Below are positions 4,712 to 5,796 of a stretch of 5,796 bases of DNA, piece after piece. Numbering within the stretch: the first letter of the stretch is position 1; the number at the start of each line of letters is the position of its first letter. The translations under genes were made by a program, and so were the position numbers. The notes below the pieces were generated by a model, which was given only the letters and a program-made list of their open reading frames with translations, did no database searches and was not told the DNA's origin. Source of the stretch: Oscillospiraceae bacterium (GTDB lineage Bacteria; Bacillota; Clostridia; Oscillospirales; Acutalibacteraceae); the NCBI GenBank assembly GCA_031267335.1, contig JAIRZH010000027.1:1-5796 (forward strand), written 5' to 3'.

Positions 4712-5632
4712 TTAGTCAGCACTTAAATTTTTGATTTCCTCAATGGATAGACCGGTATACCTTGAGATTTTATTTAAATCTTCGTTTTCCGAAATCATTT
4801 TTATTGCCATTATATTCCTTTCCTCATATCTACCTTCAGCCTTGCCTTCAGCCTTGCCTTCAGCCTTGCCTTCAGCCCTAGCTTCTTTCTTTGCGTAAAA
4901 CATTCTATTAAATTCAATATCTCTAAGCTTCTTTTTACTGTTTAATTCCATTTGAAGTAATTGATTATCCGTTGCTTGCCTTAATGCATTTGTTGCCATT
5001 TGCAATCCTCCGTCTTTTTTAATTAACTCGTTTACTAAATTAATTTTAGATTTATCATTTACCCAAGCAATATATGCCGCCCAGCGCTGAGCTTCATTTA
5101 ATGTCTCAACTGATTTTATCTTGTCTTTCAATTTGTTCAGCTCTGCTGTTATTATATGCCCTTTAGTGTTCATATGCATTTTAGTCCTTAAATTACAAAC
5201 CCCGTGTCTATTTATAGGTTCATTATCACCTGATAAATTTCCTTCTCCTAAAAATGAGATCTGATACACGTCCGGAAAATCTTCATATGCTATCCCTTCC
5301 GTATTTCTCGATGCTCCCATAAGCATCCAGTAGTGCTCTATCCTGACAAATTCCGAATCTTTTACTTCCATTGTCATCTCGACGTTTGCGAAACGATTGC
5401 CATCCAGCATACAGTTTACATCTAATCTGCAATGCTTTTGTTTACTGTTTCCAGTTTGAGGCTCATTTTCTTTTATGCTTACATGTTTTACTTTTTTGCC
5501 TATGAACGCTGAAATCAATAATCTTAGTGTTTCTTTAGATTCCTTTGTGTTCATCGTCAGCATGAATTTAAATACGGTATCATCTGTGATATCCATCAAT
5601 TTTTCATTAGGTTTAATTAGACATTCTTGCAC
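4712..5632 (-). CDS. PD-(D/E)XK nuclease family putative transposase (Rpn-type)
   Basis: This encodes 306 residues, a complete length for the family. Rpn-type proteins carry a restriction-like nuclease fold; studied members (E. coli RpnA) cut DNA and raise recombination, and many copies behave like mobile genes. The N-terminal DDTVFKFMLT (17-26) and FIGKKVKHVSIKENEP (43-58) are family hallmarks. The nuclease core is CRLDVNCMLDGN with Asp71, then FANVEMTME with Glu85; the usual Gln two residues after that Glu is Thr87, so activity may be altered. The C-terminal region has a charged linker (KKEARAEGKAEGKAEGKAEGR), encoded by 12-bp tandem repeats at 4835-4878, then a small helix-turn-helix-like end (LNKISRYTGLSIEEIKNL). 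The start is GTG at 5632, with GGGAAG 7 nt upstream. It stands alone with its own terminator and appears undamaged. Confidence 0.85.
   Translation of the reverse strand: MQECLIKPNEKLMDITDDTVFKFMLTMNTKESKETLRLLISAFIGKKVKHVSIKENEPQTGNSKQKHCRLDVNCMLDGNRFANVEMTMEVKDSEFVRIEHYWMLMGASRNTEGIAYEDFPDVYQISFLGEGNLSGDNEPINRHGVCNLRTKMHMNTKGHIITAELNKLKDKIKSVETLNEAQRWAAYIAWVNDKSKINLVNELIKKDGGLQMATNALRQATDNQLLQMELNSKKKLRDIEFNRMFYAKKEARAEGKAEGKAEGKAEGRYEERNIMAIKMISENEDLNKISRYTGLSIEEIKNLSAD
4835..4878. repeat. 12-bp tandem repeat inside the Rpn-type gene
   Basis: TTCAGCCTTGCC is present in about 3.6 copies and encodes the AEGK units of the linker. Copy number can change by slippage in steps of four residues without breaking the frame, and such linkers vary in length between family members. 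Confidence 0.85.
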
Positions 5633-5724
5633 AAAATTACTTCCCTTTCTTTAATTTATCTTTATTTATACTTATTCAAATTCAAACTCTGGGATCGAAA
5701 TTAGAATTAAATCCATTCTAAAGT
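5633..5724. other. Upstream region of the Rpn-type gene
   Basis: On the minus strand AAGTATAAATAAAG (near 5660-5673) offers a TATAAA -10-like hexamer, but no convincing TTGACA-like -35 sits 16-18 nt upstream. A promoter is expected here, but the sequence does not fix it. Confidence 0.3.
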
Positions 5725-5796
5725 CTAATAAAAATCATGCCCAAACGAAGGTTTATTGATTTTTACAAATCCAGAATTTCGTTTTGAATATGTATA
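5725..5796 (-). CDS. Possible 3' end of a gene entering from the right
   Basis: The minus strand is open from the window edge for 23 codons (ending NSGFVKINKPSFGHDFY) to TAG at 5725-5727. The fragment is too short to identify, and it could be chance. Confidence 0.2.
   Translation of the reverse strand, partial: YTYSKRNSGFVKINKPSFGHDFY

Overview
The window looks like an accessory, partly decayed stretch of an AT-rich chromosome from an endospore-forming Clostridia-type member of the Bacillota. The main evidence is an intact spoVAE gene at 1230-1595 (minus), a family known only from spore formers. GTG and TTG starts behind purine-rich ribosome binding sites fit this. No genus can be named from the sequence.

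Layout. Positions 1-340 hold three copies of a dispersed, hairpin-forming intergenic repeat, with a GC-rich structured insert between copies 2 and 3. Positions 363-1595 hold a tight two-gene minus-strand unit: spoVAE, then 15 nt later a Pvc16/DUF4255 protein with a long Glu/Asp/Ser tail. The Pvc16 family belongs to contractile injection systems, so this pairing is the most interesting signal in the window. No other spoVA gene and no other injection-system gene is present here. Positions 1596-2106 are AT-rich with no gene. Positions 2107-2627 are a small gene graveyard: two inverted fragments of one unrecognised gene, and a frameshifted remnant of a secreted protein. Positions 2808-2974 form a MITE-like, almost fully palindromic element.

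From 2979 to 4514, all on the minus strand, lie phage-type remnants in transcription order: an HNH endonuclease, an array of 7-bp repeats, an unrecognised small protein and an ATP-dependent DNA ligase. The ligase is frameshifted by about 16 nt of the same 7-bp repeat and lacks its C-terminal half at the MITE boundary. Positions 4573-4596 hold a strong terminator for the gene upstream, a complete PD-(D/E)XK (Rpn-type) putative transposase at 4712-5632. The last 70 bases may hold the 3' end of another minus-strand gene.

Reading it together: spoVAE, the Pvc16 protein and the Rpn gene appear intact and expressible. The ligase, the secreted protein and the duplicated small gene are broken, and the HNH gene is doubtful at its 5' end. 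Short repeats (7-bp heptads, the MITE, the hairpin repeat) appear to have driven much of the damage. All products are inferred by reading translated motifs; no database search was run.
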